DNA from: Bursaphelenchus xylophilus
Lineage: Eukaryota > Nematoda > Chromadorea > Rhabditida > Aphelenchoididae
DNA length: 64,000 nucleotides
Direction: 5' to 3'
Assembly: GCA_904066235.2 (NCBI GenBank)
Contig: CAJFCV020000005.1
Location: forward strand, 10,969,501-11,033,500
Shown: one piece after another, positions 63,725-64,000 of the stretch
Position numbering within the stretch: the first letter of the stretch is position 1
Layout: every line of letters starts with the position of its first letter
Notes under the pieces: generated by a model
What the model saw: only the letters and a program-made list of their open reading frames with translations
Databases searched by the model: none
Told to the model about the DNA's origin: nothing
Translations under genes and position numbers: made by a program

Positions 63725-64000
63725 TATAATGTACATAACATCCCATATAACAAAGATAAAGGGCAATATAGTAACTAAAAATTCCTAAGAGTCTGCAGCC
63801 GAGGCCAAGAGTCAAAAAGGCTCGTCAGCCATATGCAAAACCTTCTCCATTCTTCCATTTGCACGTGTTACTTTTATAAGATGCCATTTGCGAGTAATAG
63901 CACTACTTGACGATCCCTTTCTCCTCTCAATATTTTTGATTTGAGTGGAACATTGGGAGCGTTCATAAAAACAAAGTAACAAAACACAGATTTTGAGGAA

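Overview
The window is nuclear DNA of a nematode, most likely a free-living member of Rhabditida; I could not fix the genus. The evidence is multi-exon genes with short introns ending in TTTCAG or TTTTAG, recognisable nematode orthologues (cal-1, smk-1, rsu-1, a CHMP5/vps-60 gene, a ground-like protein, a small heat-shock protein), moderately GC-rich coding exons, and very AT-rich, repeat-laden noncoding DNA. Exon models were joined by hand; each fully modelled gene keeps reading frame across every junction.

Layout. 0.1-0.3 kb: last exon of a TPR/RMD-like gene (+). 0.6-3.5 kb: secreted Pro-rich protein (-) whose single intron holds a nested transposon composite. 3.8-5.0 kb: five-exon coiled-coil protein (-). 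5-8.1 kb: repeat and gene debris (a small-HSP fragment, a gag-like ORF, an orphan exon). 8.4-9.8 kb: pepsin-fold protein with altered catalytic triads (+). 10.3-10.8 kb: small HSP (-). 11-15 kb: repeats. 15.2-20.8 kb: secreted Cys-rich protein, six exons (+). 21.8-25.8 kb: cal-1 (-). 26-45.8 kb: almost gene-free, dominated by transposons and arrays, with one doubtful spliced ORF at 33.4-33.9 kb. 45.9 kb: isolated exon (-). 47.6-48.4 kb: 60-aa double-CxxC protein (-). 49.3-51.9 kb: rsu-1 (-). 52.6-53.4 kb: vps-60 (-), divergent from smk-1 (+, 54.6-59.7 kb, 11 exons). 61.1-61.9 kb: ground-like secreted protein (-). 62.0-62.4 kb: hypothetical ORF (-).

The genes do not form a pathway; they are unrelated housekeeping, signalling and secreted-protein genes. 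The striking content is the repeat system. An 11-bp near-palindrome, TGCACAGTGCA (or its complement TGCACTGTGCA, and CGG/CCG-centred variants), occurs in well over a hundred copies, organised into arrays with distinct periods (25, about 32, about 57 and about 126 bp). Several arrays lie inside gene introns (the secreted Pro-rich gene, the Cys-rich gene, rsu-1, smk-1, the ground-like gene). Several are internal cargo of foldback elements whose ends read CTAGTCGCGACATAAAGTCC or CATAAAGTGCGTAGAC. I found insertion footprints by eye: a TA duplication with a related empty site 0.15 kb away, TA-flanked MITEs with CAGTCTGTCGGG ends, two MITEs with perfect 8-bp target duplications, and a GC-rich element with a perfect 9-bp duplication. 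A second dispersed motif, consensus CATGGATAATATA / CTAGTGTAATATA, recurs in introns and intergenic DNA. No tRNA, rRNA or CRISPR locus was seen.
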